A program made the translations under genes and the position numbers. The notes below the pieces were generated by a model that was given only the letters and a program-made list of their open reading frames with translations, did no database searches and was not told the origin of the DNA. Source: Andrena cerasifolii (taxonomy: Eukaryota > Arthropoda > Insecta > Hymenoptera > Andrenidae). Taken from it: a stretch of DNA of 64,000 nucleotides. The stretch is from the NCBI RefSeq assembly GCF_050908995.1, contig NC_135123.1, forward strand, positions 310,001 to 374,000, written 5' to 3'. Positions 42,430-52,099 of this stretch are shown in pieces (the stretch's first letter is position 1; the number at the start of each line of letters is the position of its first letter).

Positions 42430-43199
42430 GCCTCATAACGATCTGTTAATATTTACTGAAGTTATCGCAATTTATGTTTAAAGAAATAATGATTTTGGAC
42501 GATGAAAAATTGTTTGTTTATAATTTATAGCTCGAAAACTAATGATTCGATAAACACACTGTGAATTGGAAAAATGTGTGTCGTGACGAGCTTTATAACA
42601 CTATATTTTTTTAAAATACAGTTTAACAAAATTTAAGTTTCCAATATTTCTCAGCATTTGGACAATAATTTATCCCACTTTCGAGCGCTAGTCTCCTTAT
42701 TGCAACCGAGCCCTCAATTGCGGCAGTATATTAGTTATTTTATTGGGATTATTGTAAGGATAGAATTCTTAAATTCTAATATTACTTTCGTTAGAAACAT
42801 TAATGCTATCCACTATTTCTTTTTATTCTTCTTCCACTGGAATTTTGAAGTGTTTTTCGAGTTTGTTAGCAAATTCCACCGATTGTTTTTCACGTAAGAG
42901 TTTAGTGTATTTGGTGACAACTTATCAGAAATGTTTATAAATGCGTAGTTACTTCCTTGCGCTAACGGCACGCAACACTGACGCCCTAAAGGGCCGCGGC
43001 GCAAAGTGCCACTGCTGAAACGTAAACAGATGTCTGCGATACTCTCGAATTCTTTCCAACCACGCACGAAAGTCAGTCAGTCCTCAGAGTTCGGACACAG
43101 CTGTTGCAAGAACGTGCGTTCATTTACGGCTTGTGAAGTAACTGTGAGAAGATTATATTATTTACCGTTTTGCGATTTCAATGTGGTGATTAGTGAAAA
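42430..43199. other. Non-coding stretch
   Basis: No supported gene. It ends in a promoter-like region (AGTCAGTCAGTCCTCAGAG near 43068) ahead of the small ORF at 43200. Confidence 0.5.
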
Positions 43200-43346
43200 A
43201 TGCCTAAAAAAGCATTGATAAACTCTGGTGATATTCTGCACATGCTGCAGATGTGTGAAAAGTGTGAAGTGTTCGATGAGAGCTACAAATTGAAGTGTCG
43301 TTCGAATAAAGTGACGGGAAGAAGTGTGTGCAATTTTTTTGGATAA
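43200..43346 (+). CDS. Small Cys-containing ORF (48 residues)
   Basis: ATG 43200 opens MPKKALINSGDILHMLQMCE with Cys at CEKCE and KLKC, an arrangement that could bind a metal but matches no family I know. The preceding A-rich ATTAGTGAAAAATG is a reasonable initiation context. It may be a first exon of something larger cut by the tandem repeat that begins at 43385, or chance. Confidence 0.3.
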   Translation: MPKKALINSGDILHMLQMCEKCEVFDESYKLKCRSNKVTGRSVCNFFG

Positions 43347-43384
43347 TATACCATCAAGCACCTTAAACCTTAACGATAGGAACA

Positions 43385-44110
43385 ATCGATTTTGATAATA
43401 TTGTTGCGAACACCCTATGGATGGAATCCAGGGCCTGCGGGTGCTCGCGGCAGAAACAAGAAGACGAGCGAGAAGAAGGCGATCCGATCGATCGCCTGTC
43501 AAGCTGTCATTCGAGAGTCAGACGTGATAGCGAACAGACATATCGAGATTACCACATTATCTTTGTGTTAGATATTTCTTGTTGTTTACCGTTCATGTTG
43601 TGTTACTGTTATATTACATTATAAACTCTTATTATGCCAAACCTGAAACGTAACAATATATTTGAAAAAAAATCGAACTTAAACGTTATCGCGTCCCCTT
43701 CTTTTTCGCGGTACTTATTTTTTAATTCGATTCTGGAGGGTGGGTATACGAAATTATTGGGCGGGCAAACGTCTCCTGTATCTAGACTAGCGTACTGCAT
43801 CGTGGAAAGAAAGATTTTGATAATATTTTTTTAAAAAATCGAACTTTAACTCGATCGCTTCACCTCTACCCTTCTTTTCGTGGTATTTATTTTTTAATTC
43901 GAATCTGGAACATGGGCCTACGAAATCATTGGATGGACAAACGTGGCCAAATCGTGGACTATCGATTACTACTTTTAAAAAATTCGAAAATTGTTCATGG
44001 ACGGTACTGAAGCGGAATTTTTTAATTTGTTCGTAACTTTTTTTGGAAGGGTGGGCAAACGAAAATTTTTTTTGGGAAAACGTGAGCAAATGATGGACAA
44101 ACGAATGCCG
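43385..44110 (+). repeat. About 165-bp tandem repeat, 2-3 copies, interrupted by a solo LTR
   Basis: ATTTTGATAAT..AAAAAATCGAAC, TTATTTTTTAATTCGA(T/A)TCTGGA and GGGC(A/G)AACGT recur at 43655-43810 and 43811-43985. A more degraded third copy reaches ~44110. The solo LTR sits inside the first unit. Confidence 0.75.
43402..43655 (+). mobile_element. Solo LTR of the gypsy family at 34205-38998
   Basis: Starts TGTTGCGAACACCC, ends AACGTAACA, 254 bp, with ATAT on each side (43398-43401 and 43656-43659). It shares long stretches with the LTR at 38727-38998 and is in the opposite orientation to it. Confidence 0.9.
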
Positions 44111-44133
44111 TCGAGTTATTCTAAAACATCGAA

Positions 44134-44565
44134 TTTGTGGGTGCCAACTTCACAGACCTCTGTAGCTTCGCTCGGCATCTGAGCTATTTTCGACATTTTT
44201 CCATATAACTGGATTGAAGAATGCGACGGTGCGAAATGAGAGCTGAGGACCTTAATTACTTCTTCTATAGAATTATAATCGCCGTTTAGTATGACTCGAG
44301 AGGCTTTTCCGAATAATTTGCATTTGATTAATTGTATTAAACCGTATTCGGCGTTTGGCGCGATTATAATTTTTGTGTTCCTACAGCATTTCGTGAATTG
44401 ATGAATGGTAATGTTTCGCCCGTCGAAAGCCGGAACCCTGTCCGCGGCATCGCGAATTCTAGTATGCGGTTGACGCGCATTTTCCTGACTTATTTGTAGG
44501 CGTTGTAATTTTTCTACAACCGCGTCTACTTTAGTTGTGCTATCAGTTGCTCTGTCTTCAACCAT
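44134..44565 (-). pseudogene. gag: Gypsy (errantivirus-like) gag, N-terminal fragment
   Basis: ATG 44565 opens a frame with a coiled-coil-like N-terminus (DAVVEKLQRLQISQENAR), then VPAFDGRNITIHQFTKCC, YGLIQLIKCKLFGKASRVIL and GDYNSIEEVIKVLSSHFAPS, the gag pattern of Env-bearing gypsy elements. The frame changes to unrelated sequence at ~44134, where the tandem repeat begins. A primer-binding site and LTR lie just upstream, so this is the 5' end of a second gypsy element on the minus strand. Confidence 0.82.
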
Positions 44566-44682
44566 GTTTGATTATTTTTAACGCGTCTGACTTAGTAAAA
44601 AAGAAGGAGTGTTGTTTTTCGCTAGGAGAGTTTATCTCCCTTGCCACACGTTTCGCGGTTTTAAGCAAATTTTAAACGGTAC

Positions 44683-45177
44683 ATCCCACCGCTGTCACCA
44701 AAATTTACTACCTGTAACGTTCTCTAACGCGGCGTTGCCGTTAATTACAGGAGATTCCACAAATAGAGCGGTTACTTGTGGAATTGTGGGATTTGATTCG
44801 GTTGGCGTGCGATAAAGAAATGCATTTCAAGATACGAGAGTCCTTCTTTTAACAATAAACAACAAAATAGTTTATTCAAAAAGGTTTTGACACTAGGTCA
44901 GAAATGAACATATACTACACGTAGCCGTGTGATCTTGACGAAAAATCAATAAAACTAAAGGTAATTACGTATCGACGTATCGGTCGGTAATAAAGAATAT
45001 AGTTTTGATATCGGTTTTGATCCTAAGTCGGTAATAAGAAATATAGTTTTGGTTTCGATTTCTACGCTAAGTCGGTAAATAAGAATATCATTCTTGATTT
45101 CGGTTTTTACGCTAGTTCGGTAATTAAATATCGTTTTTTATTTCGGTTTAGAATAGTATACAAAGTCTCGACACTAA
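44683..45177 (-). mobile_element. Primer-binding site and inner part of the LTR of the second gypsy element
   Basis: On the minus strand TGGTGACAGCGGTGGGAT (44700-44683) follows an LTR end GTAGTAAATT. The LTR has AATAAA (about 44870) and 3-4 sub-repeats of ~50 bp (44985-45145, CGGTAATAAGAATATAGTTT type). Its outer part continues past the nested fold-back, at 45955. Confidence 0.75.
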
Positions 45178-45951
45178 CAAGGTACACTATTCAATTGATG
45201 ATGGAATCACGCAGATTTCTTTATATAGATCGAAAGTATATGTCACAAAGGTCACAAAAATGTAAAATAAAGATGCTCCCAACAGCTGGTCTGACTTTGA
45301 AAAATCAACAAAGGTGGAACAGAGGAAAAAAGAGAAATGAGGGAAAGAGAATGACAAATCTATCTGTTCAAATTTAAATATCTCTATTATATGAAAATAC
45401 ATTATAGTAAATGAATGATAAGTCATTAATGGTAGATAATAATTAGAAAAAATTAATGATAATAAAGGATAATGCTAATGATGTCAGTGACATGTTTAGA
45501 CTGTCTCGTTGATCAGGGTATGAAAGAAACAGTGTGCGCTCGTTGCAGTCATTGTGAAATTTATTATTGCTTCAATCACTTTTTTAAACCTTCTTGCTGA
45601 CAAGATTATCATAAATGTAATGGTTAATATTACCCACTGTTGTGATTTCATTAGTATTATCATTTATTATCATTATTTTTTTCTAATTACTATCTATCAT
45701 TAATCTATTATCATTCATTTACTATAATGTATTTTCATATAATAGAGATAATTAAACTTGAACACACGGACTTGTCATTCTCTTTCCTTCATTTTTCTTC
45801 TTTCTACGGTTCCACTTTTGTCGATTTTTCAAGGTCAGACCAGCTTTTGGAAGCATCTTTAGTTTACACTTTTGTGACCTTTGTGACATATACGTTCGAT
45901 CTATATAAAAAAATCTGTGCCATTCCATCATCAATTGAATAGTGCTCCTTG
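45178..45951. mobile_element. Fold-back element nested in the LTR, TAA target duplication
   Basis: Arms of ~300 bases pair (CAAGGTACACTATTCAATTG outer end). The loop is about 45480-45640. TAA lies on each side (45175-45177, 45952-45954), and the LTR's GTCGGTAAT repeats continue on the far side. Confidence 0.85.
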
Positions 45952-45954
45952 TAA

Positions 45955-46362
45955 GTCGGTAATTTAAAATACAAGGAAAAAGACGCTAGGTCGATTTAGA
46001 ATGTTATAGTTTGAATCGATGCAGATTTCTTCTCTCGGAGTCGTAATGGCTTCCTGTTGCCTATCAGCTGGCCCACGCTTTCTAGGATGGTAGCTAGGTA
46101 GCCAATTAAGGCGTCCGCAGCTGGAAGTTGGATTTTAGGCGATTCCTTCCCTCGAATTTGTAATGTCTTATTGGTGCCTATCAGCTGGCCCAACGCTTTT
46201 TGTGATAGGAGGTGAGGGGCTAGTGAAAGCGACTTCCTATGAAAGTTGACGGGCTAGCTAAAGCGACCTCGAAATAGAATTTGAGTTGGAAGTCAGGACG
46301 TCGATTTTAGATAAATTTGTACTAGACTTGCTATACTACGGGCAAGCTAAAGCGACCTAGAA
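45955..46362 (-). mobile_element. Outer part (U3) of the second gypsy LTR
   Basis: Continues the CGGTAAT repeats, then has a ~110-bp direct repeat (CCTATCAGCTGGCCCA at 46060 and 46178, each preceded by CGGAGTCGTAATGG/CGAATTTGTAATG) and several AGCTAAAGCGACCT motifs. The outer LTR end is unresolved. Confidence 0.5.
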
Positions 46363-46406
46363 ATGAGTTAGTTCGGTGGCAGAACCATGTCTCAGTCTGT
46401 CTGTCT
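46363..46406 (+). repeat. 44-bp direct repeat bracketing LINE-C and the DDE element (partner 56652-56695)
   Basis: ATGAGTTAGTTC(G/C)GTGGCAG..TCTGTCTGTCT is the same at both places but for one base. The left copy abuts the 3' T run of LINE-C, as a LINE target duplication would. Confidence 0.85.
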
Positions 46407-46790
46407 TTTTTTTCCTTTCCTCTCAGTGGGGGTGGGAGTAATCCACACCCTGAGGGCCGTCCCTCTGGACTATGAGCCCAGTTACCAGCCAAGTGGTATG
46501 AGTGGTATTACCTATTGTCGTGTAAATTGAGCACAAAGTCAGTGGATATTGCGGAAAATTTGCAAAAAACCGCAAGGCGTGGTTACAGGTATCAGTAGAT
46601 ATCTGTAAAAAAAACATAATTAAGGGACGGCACAGGACAACACAAGACGGAAAACACACGAAAAGAGAAGAAATATCAAGTGACACGCGGGAGAGCGTTT
46701 AGTGAGGCTATAAAGGGAATCAGAGAGATGAATGTTAAGAGGCTTACGCTATTATCAAATTCATAGAAACACGGAACGAACAAGGTCGGG

Positions 46791-49427
46791 CTACCAGGAA
46801 AGGGGAAAAGGGATTTTAACCCTATAAGGTATTTTTTTAATATCGAAAGGGGCAGTGCGGCGGACCAGCGGATTGATGTGGTCAGAGACCTGATAGTTAT
46901 CTATAATACTTAGAGTGAATTCATGAATACGTGAAACGTCGGTATCGGAGTGCAAAGTCCCAGTGGAGTAGAGTGTGGGAGAACCGGTGATAATTTTTAG
47001 AATTTTGTTTTGAAGGCGTTGTAGCTTAGTTCGGTTGGTTTTAGTGGTGTTCCACCAAACTTGGGCGCCGTAGGTGAGTACCAGGCGAATGCAGGTTTTG
47101 TAGATACCTATTCGTAAACGCAGATTGAGTGGAGACCTATGGCTGATGTGCGGATATAAAAAACCAGTGACTTTAAGAGCCTTGCCAATACGGTCGGAGA
47201 TGGCAGCGTTCCAGGACATTTTTTGTTGCAATAAAACTCCCAAGTATCTGACCTGTTTACTCCAGGGGATAGTATGCTTACCAATGCAAAATATATGATT
47301 GTCCACAGCCGAAAGGACAGAGGTGCGGGTGGAGAAAATAATCGCCTCGGTTTTATCCGGGTTAATCTGTAGCTTCCAGGCAGAAAATAACAGTAGGACG
47401 TGGTCTAGATAGGTCTGGAGTCGGTGGACCATGGGAGAAAGGTGCCATGAAGAAGTGAATAACGCGGTATCGTCCGCGTAAAGGGCGAGCTCACATTCGG
47501 CTCGCTTAGGTAAGTCATTAATATAAATATTAAAAAGCGAAGGGCCGAGAATAGAGCCCTGCGGCACTCCAGCCAGCACACGATGTGTGTTGGAATTAGT
47601 ACCCATGTATGAGACGTACATCGAACGGCCCGTAAGATAAGACGCTATAAGTTTAATGAAGCCCGTCGAGAAACCAGCCAGACTGAGCTTGTATATCAGG
47701 GCGTCGTGCCAAACTGAGTCGAACGCCCTGGATACGTCAAGAAGAACCATAGCGGTGCTGCGATTGGTGTTTAATTGGTGAGTAATGTGCCGAGAAATGC
47801 GTATGGTTTGTTGAATAGTGGAGTGACCCTCGCGAAAGCCGAACTGCTGATCAATAATGATATTATTGTTTAACAGAAATTGGTTCAGATACGCGTGGAT
47901 GCATTTTTCGAGCAGTTTGCCGAGAATTGGCAAAAGGCTTATTGGCCGGTAGCTACTGGGCAGCTCGCGCGGTTTACCGGGTTTAGGGATAGGGATGACC
48001 TTGGACGTTTTCCAAGCCGTGGGAAAATATTCCAGAGAGACCGAGGATCTAAAGATATAATACAATTGAAGTAAGATTTTGCGCGAGGAGTGTTTCAGCA
48101 TAGGCACCGAGATGCCGTCACCCCCGGGGGCCTTCCTAAGGGCCATGCTTTTAATAAAATTAAAAATTTGTTCAGGAGAGAGTGGGACGCCAGATACCCC
48201 CTCGGCAGGTGCATCGTTCAGCGTGGAATTATATCTGGCGACCAAGGCAGCGTTCGGGGAAGGTAGCTGTGCCGCACCATCGTGTGTCCTTATAAAGGTA
48301 GAGACCAGTAGGTCCGCCTTGCCAATGTCAGAGGTAATAATGTCCTGTCCTTCGCGGAGAGGAGGCAGCGTCCTAGATGTTTTTGTGGTGGTAATTTTCC
48401 TATACGTTGCCCAGAACGTGGGATCCGTCTTAGTGAACGATCTGAGGGTGCGGTCCCAGTGGAGAATGCGAAGGTGAGATATCCGTTTGCGAATGGTTGC
48501 CATCAGATCACGGATCGCCGGAGTAATAATGTGTGTGCCGTAGCGTTGACAATTACGACGTAAGGCTCGGCGGTGCCGGATCAGCGAGGAGAGTGTAGAA
48601 TCGGTGAGGAGGTGAGCCTCCTTGTTTGTCGTCGTAGAAACAACAGTGGCTTTCCGGCGACAAGCGTGTAGGATCGTCGCATCGTCAATATCCGTGGTGG
48701 ATGGAGGAGTGTTCTTGATACGGTGACGGTGAGTGTGTGTTTTGAAGGTCTCCCAATCAATAGTGGAGTCAATACCGGGAAAGGCGAAACTGTGAGTTGC
48801 GGATATAACGACGGGACGGTGCACCGTATCGAAGTCGTTCGTGGTATTGCAGTTGAAGTTGGAGTGGAAGTCCGTAATGAAGAAGTCTATGGTAGATGGA
48901 CGAATGGATCCGCTGTAGCAGGTGAAAGTGTCCGGATGTATGATGCGGTAAGGATTTTTACAGTAGTGATCGTAGAGTACTCGGCCAGCCTTGTTGGAAG
49001 AGTAATTATTCCAGAAGCTGTGTCTGTCGTTCCAGTCACCCCCAACCAGGAAAGGAGATCCCATTCGAGTAAGGGAGTCAAAAACACCCAAATCCTTGAT
49101 AGCCGCGGGGGGTGCGTAAAAGGCACCAATCGTAATCCGAGGGGACGCAAGCCTAATGAAACACGCCTCGCACGACGGAAAGCCAGTGGACGGGAGACTG
49201 GTGTACCTAATTGTATTATGTATAAAAATAGCAACGCCTCCACCCCTAGTGGGGCGATCCGCGCGAACCATCGAGTAGCCCGGGAGGGAAAACACATCCG
49301 TGGGAGAAAGCCAGGTCTCGGTGACCAGGATAATGCCGGCACGCAGCCCGGCCAACGCGAGGATCAACTCGTTACGTTTCCGAGGAAGCGAACCAGCATT
49401 CCACAGCAATATTTTAGGAAGCGACAT
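46791..49427 (-). CDS. LINE-C ORF2: endonuclease-reverse transcriptase
   Basis: An uninterrupted 878-residue frame from ATG 49427. Endonuclease: ILLWNAGSLPRKRNEL, ILVTETWLS, VGGDWNDRHSFWNN. The last motif reads DFDTVHRPVVI, with Val where the Asp of the usual S-D-H is expected. Reverse transcriptase: SSYRPISLLPILGKLLEKC, QFGFREGHSTIQQ, MVLLDVSRAFDSVWHD, GVPQGSILGPSLFNIYIND and catalytic LYADDTALF. A C-terminal part ends KIPYRVKIPFPLSW; no RNase H. It overlaps ORF1 by 14 bases. RT looks complete; the endonuclease substitution may reduce or abolish target nicking. Confidence 0.94.
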   Translation of the reverse strand: MSLPKILLWNAGSLPRKRNELILALAGLRAGIILVTETWLSPTDVFSLPGYSMVRADRPTRGGGVAIFIHNTIRYTSLPSTGFPSCEACFIRLASPRITIGAFYAPPAAIKDLGVFDSLTRMGSPFLVGGDWNDRHSFWNNYSSNKAGRVLYDHYCKNPYRIIHPDTFTCYSGSIRPSTIDFFITDFHSNFNCNTTNDFDTVHRPVVISATHSFAFPGIDSTIDWETFKTHTHRHRIKNTPPSTTDIDDATILHACRRKATVVSTTTNKEAHLLTDSTLSSLIRHRRALRRNCQRYGTHIITPAIRDLMATIRKRISHLRILHWDRTLRSFTKTDPTFWATYRKITTTKTSRTLPPLREGQDIITSDIGKADLLVSTFIRTHDGAAQLPSPNAALVARYNSTLNDAPAEGVSGVPLSPEQIFNFIKSMALRKAPGGDGISVPMLKHSSRKILLQLYYIFRSSVSLEYFPTAWKTSKVIPIPKPGKPRELPSSYRPISLLPILGKLLEKCIHAYLNQFLLNNNIIIDQQFGFREGHSTIQQTIRISRHITHQLNTNRSTAMVLLDVSRAFDSVWHDALIYKLSLAGFSTGFIKLIASYLTGRSMYVSYMGTNSNTHRVLAGVPQGSILGPSLFNIYINDLPKRAECELALYADDTALFTSSWHLSPMVHRLQTYLDHVLLLFSAWKLQINPDKTEAIIFSTRTSVLSAVDNHIFCIGKHTIPWSKQVRYLGVLLQQKMSWNAAISDRIGKALKVTGFLYPHISHRSPLNLRLRIGIYKTCIRLVLTYGAQVWWNTTKTNRTKLQRLQNKILKIITGSPTLYSTGTLHSDTDVSRIHEFTLSIIDNYQVSDHINPLVRRTAPFDIKKIPYRVKIPFPLSW

Positions 49428-50643
49428 CGATAGTGTCCAATTTGCTCATTACTGTAAAAAAGACTTGAAATTTTTCTGCCAGGGTGCGGCAGGGTCTGAG
49501 ATTCTCGATTAGAGATTGAGTAAGTGAAAGCATGTGTTCAACGTTGACGATGGAATGAAGTTCTTTAAAAGTAGCCATTAAATCGTACATGGATTGAACG
49601 TTAAATGGGGACCCACTGTCACAGCGCGGACCAGCTGACTCCCCATGGGTCGCAGGGAGAGGAAAGGAGGAAGTGGTGGGGAATCTATGGAACCCGGTGA
49701 CGGCATCGGAGTAGCAAGGGAAGGGGGGAGGGAACGAGGACTGAGGATGGGGGATGATAGGAGGGGGGATAACAGGGGGGGGGAGATCGGCTTTAGTTTT
49801 TAGTGTGTTATTAATTAGTAACCCGTTAAAAGTAGTAGGCTTGTTTTTACGCTTATCTAGAAATTTTAGTAGAGAAGGACATTGACTATAGTTGGCTCTG
49901 TGCGGACCCGAGCAGTTACTACAGGTGGGAGGGGAATCCCGAGTTTTCGGACAGTCAGAAGAGTGGTGAGCGCCTGCGCACTTAACGCATTTAGGAGTCA
50001 ATCTGCAGTTGGAAGCGGAATGACCGAAGGCCTGACATCTATAACATTGGGTGTAATTTCTTTTAGAGAGAAATTTCTCCCAATAGATGCGAGTGCTGAA
50101 GACCGTGTTGACTGTGCTGGGGGCGATACCCATCGGAAGTGACACCCTGTACAGGGCTTAATTGGAAGGACCATTACGACCTCTAGGGCTGAGAATTGAG
50201 CAGGAAGCAGGATTTAGCCCCTTATGTTTAAGCTCAATTAAAACTTCCTCAACAGGAATCTCGGGGAGGCCCTTAAGGACCATGGTGAGCGTACGCTCCG
50301 CGTTGAGTGAAAAGGTGAAGTAGGGAACTTTATCGTTGTTCAGCGCCTCTTTGAATTTAATAAAAGAATCGGTGTTATCAAATTGTAGTCTAATTTTATT
50401 GCCCAAGTATTTGATGCTAAAGGTCTTGCCGAAGTCTTGAGCGAGCTCACGCTCGAATTTCGGGATGCTGTAGCAGAAATTTGAAATGTATAACGGGGGG
50501 GGGGGTCTAGTGTTAGTGTTTACGGTAGCGCGTGGAGCTGTATTAGTCACACCTGGCGGGCCGGCGGGCTGGTTTGTTTTGGATGGTGAGGAAATGGAGA
50601 CTTCCGGCGGCATTATTTTGAGCTCAGAGGTCAAAGTAGTCAA
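49414..50643 (-). pseudogene. LINE-C ORF1, zinc-knuckle part, one in-frame stop
   Basis: The frame 50643-50158 (FERELAQDFGKTFSIKYLGN, TLTMVLKGLPEIPVEEVL, NPASCSILSPRGRNGPSN) ends at TAA 50158-50160 and continues in the same frame to 49414 with YTQCYRCQAFGHSASNC, CVKCAGAHHSSDC and CSNCSGPHRANYSQC, three knuckles in the order of the PRE/C2HC ORF1 type. One nonsense codon separates the halves; the next possible start is only a GTG. ORF1 would bind the RNA. The upstream part is in another frame (50687-51169). Confidence 0.85.
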
Positions 50644-50686
50644 AGTAGACGGGATCGTATGATCTGGTTTAAACGCGGCCAGGGCG

Positions 50687-51169
50687 TTAAAACGGCTCTA
50701 AACAACGACATTGGGGGAGACTTCCAGGTTCGAATAGGAATTCGAAACAGATTAAAGGGGGGGAAATCGGGATTGAGGATGGAGAAGGAGGCGCACTGCT
50801 CGAAGACTGGTGGACAGAATTGAGACCGTCGATGGGAGGCTTATCTCTCCTTTTCTTAGTCTTTTTTGTACCGGGGGGATTGAGGACCCCTGCTTTTGAT
50901 ATGTCCGCGGACGGAGATCGGTCCGATATTTCGGATGAGGAATTTAAAAGTTGAGAATCTATAGCGCTCTCCGCAGGGCGCTTGGCGGTATTCGGAATCA
51001 TGTTAGAGAAGGGTTCGGTAAAAACAGAGTTGCTTACCAATTTGGAGTTGTGTAAATCAGCTAAATTGATAACGGAACCATCTCCATTATCCTGAACAGG
51101 GTCCTCAGGGTCCCTGTGTAGGTCCTGGCTGCCAATGGCAGCAGTTATGGGATAGATAGTAGAAAACAC
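50687..51169 (-). pseudogene. LINE-C ORF1, probable N-terminal part in another frame
   Basis: Low-complexity Ser/Pro/Lys-rich frame (KKTKKRRDKPPIDGLNSVHQ, SSSSAPPSPSSIPISPP), as in N-termini of LINE ORF1 proteins. It passes a 7-C run at 50757-50763 before ending. Several stops lie between it and 50643 in every frame, so more than one mutation separates them. Confidence 0.6.
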
Positions 51170-52099
51170 TACTTAGTCACTCGTAAACGACTAGACTGCT
51201 TTCCAAAAGGAAATTACACAGCGGCAGAAATCGGAGGCAAGAATGATCGAAGCGAGAACAATAACTCAGTAAGACAGTGTGCTACGACTGAAAAACAGAA
51301 ACACATCCGCGCGCGGCGACAGACAGTCGATCTCAGTCATCCTCATCTTCATCGTTTAAAGGGTCTAGCCGGATAAGCTTAAGGAAAACGGCCCCAGCAC
51401 CAATTTTAATATTTATGTGTTCTAAATAATACTCTTTGCCTAAAAAACCACTGAGAAAAATTTCAGATTTCTACCCCCTCTCGTTAGGGTGATATGGGGA
51501 TAACAACCCTAAACTTTACTATTTTTTTTCTCAGGAACTACTTAAGATATTTGAATGTTTAAAAATGCAAATAGTAGGTACTTTTTAGCTCTACCACATA
51601 TATTTTTTTCGAAATTGTAGATCAATTTTTAAGGGTGAAAATAAAGGAATTCATTTTTGGGGGGTTGTTTTGGCAAACAACTTAAGTATTATCTATTTAA
51701 GTTACAGAGGGGTCGGATTGGTGGAACATAGTAAAAAATAAATAAAACGTATATAAAATCTCTTGGCATATTGTACTAAATAGGCCGGCCGCATGACCAA
51801 TAGGGAGGCAAAAAATCGTGCATGTTTAGGATCTTTTCAGGAAAGCTTAGGAAAATGTATATTCATAAGTGCCATTACGTTGTAAAACTTACATATTTAA
51901 CCAGTTTTGGCAATTATTAATCAAGCGCTTTGCGACGACTGCCGCTGATTGAAAATGAATCGTCTGAAATAAACAATTCGGACATTTTTAGATAATGTGT
52001 TGAATATTTCTAAAAGGAGAACGCGTTTAAGGTTTTGTGTGTAGTTTACACATTAATAAAAAAATAATTTTTTAACTTACACGTTATCGACTTCTGGTT

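Larger units (their letters stand above)
46407..51357 (-). mobile_element. LINE-C: Jockey-type non-LTR retrotransposon
   Basis: On the minus strand: 5' region (51357-51170), ORF1 (broken), ORF2 intact, 3' UTR, and a terminal T run (46406-46413 on +). The 5' boundary is uncertain because the DDE element begins at 51358. Confidence 0.85.

Noticed and set aside
44601..44820. ORF on + within the second gypsy LTR leader
   Set aside because: Overlaps the primer-binding site and LTR end of a minus-strand element; no domain.
48079..49512. Plus-strand ORFs up to 236 residues opposite LINE-C ORF2
   Set aside because: Shadows of the endonuclease-RT frame; no motifs.
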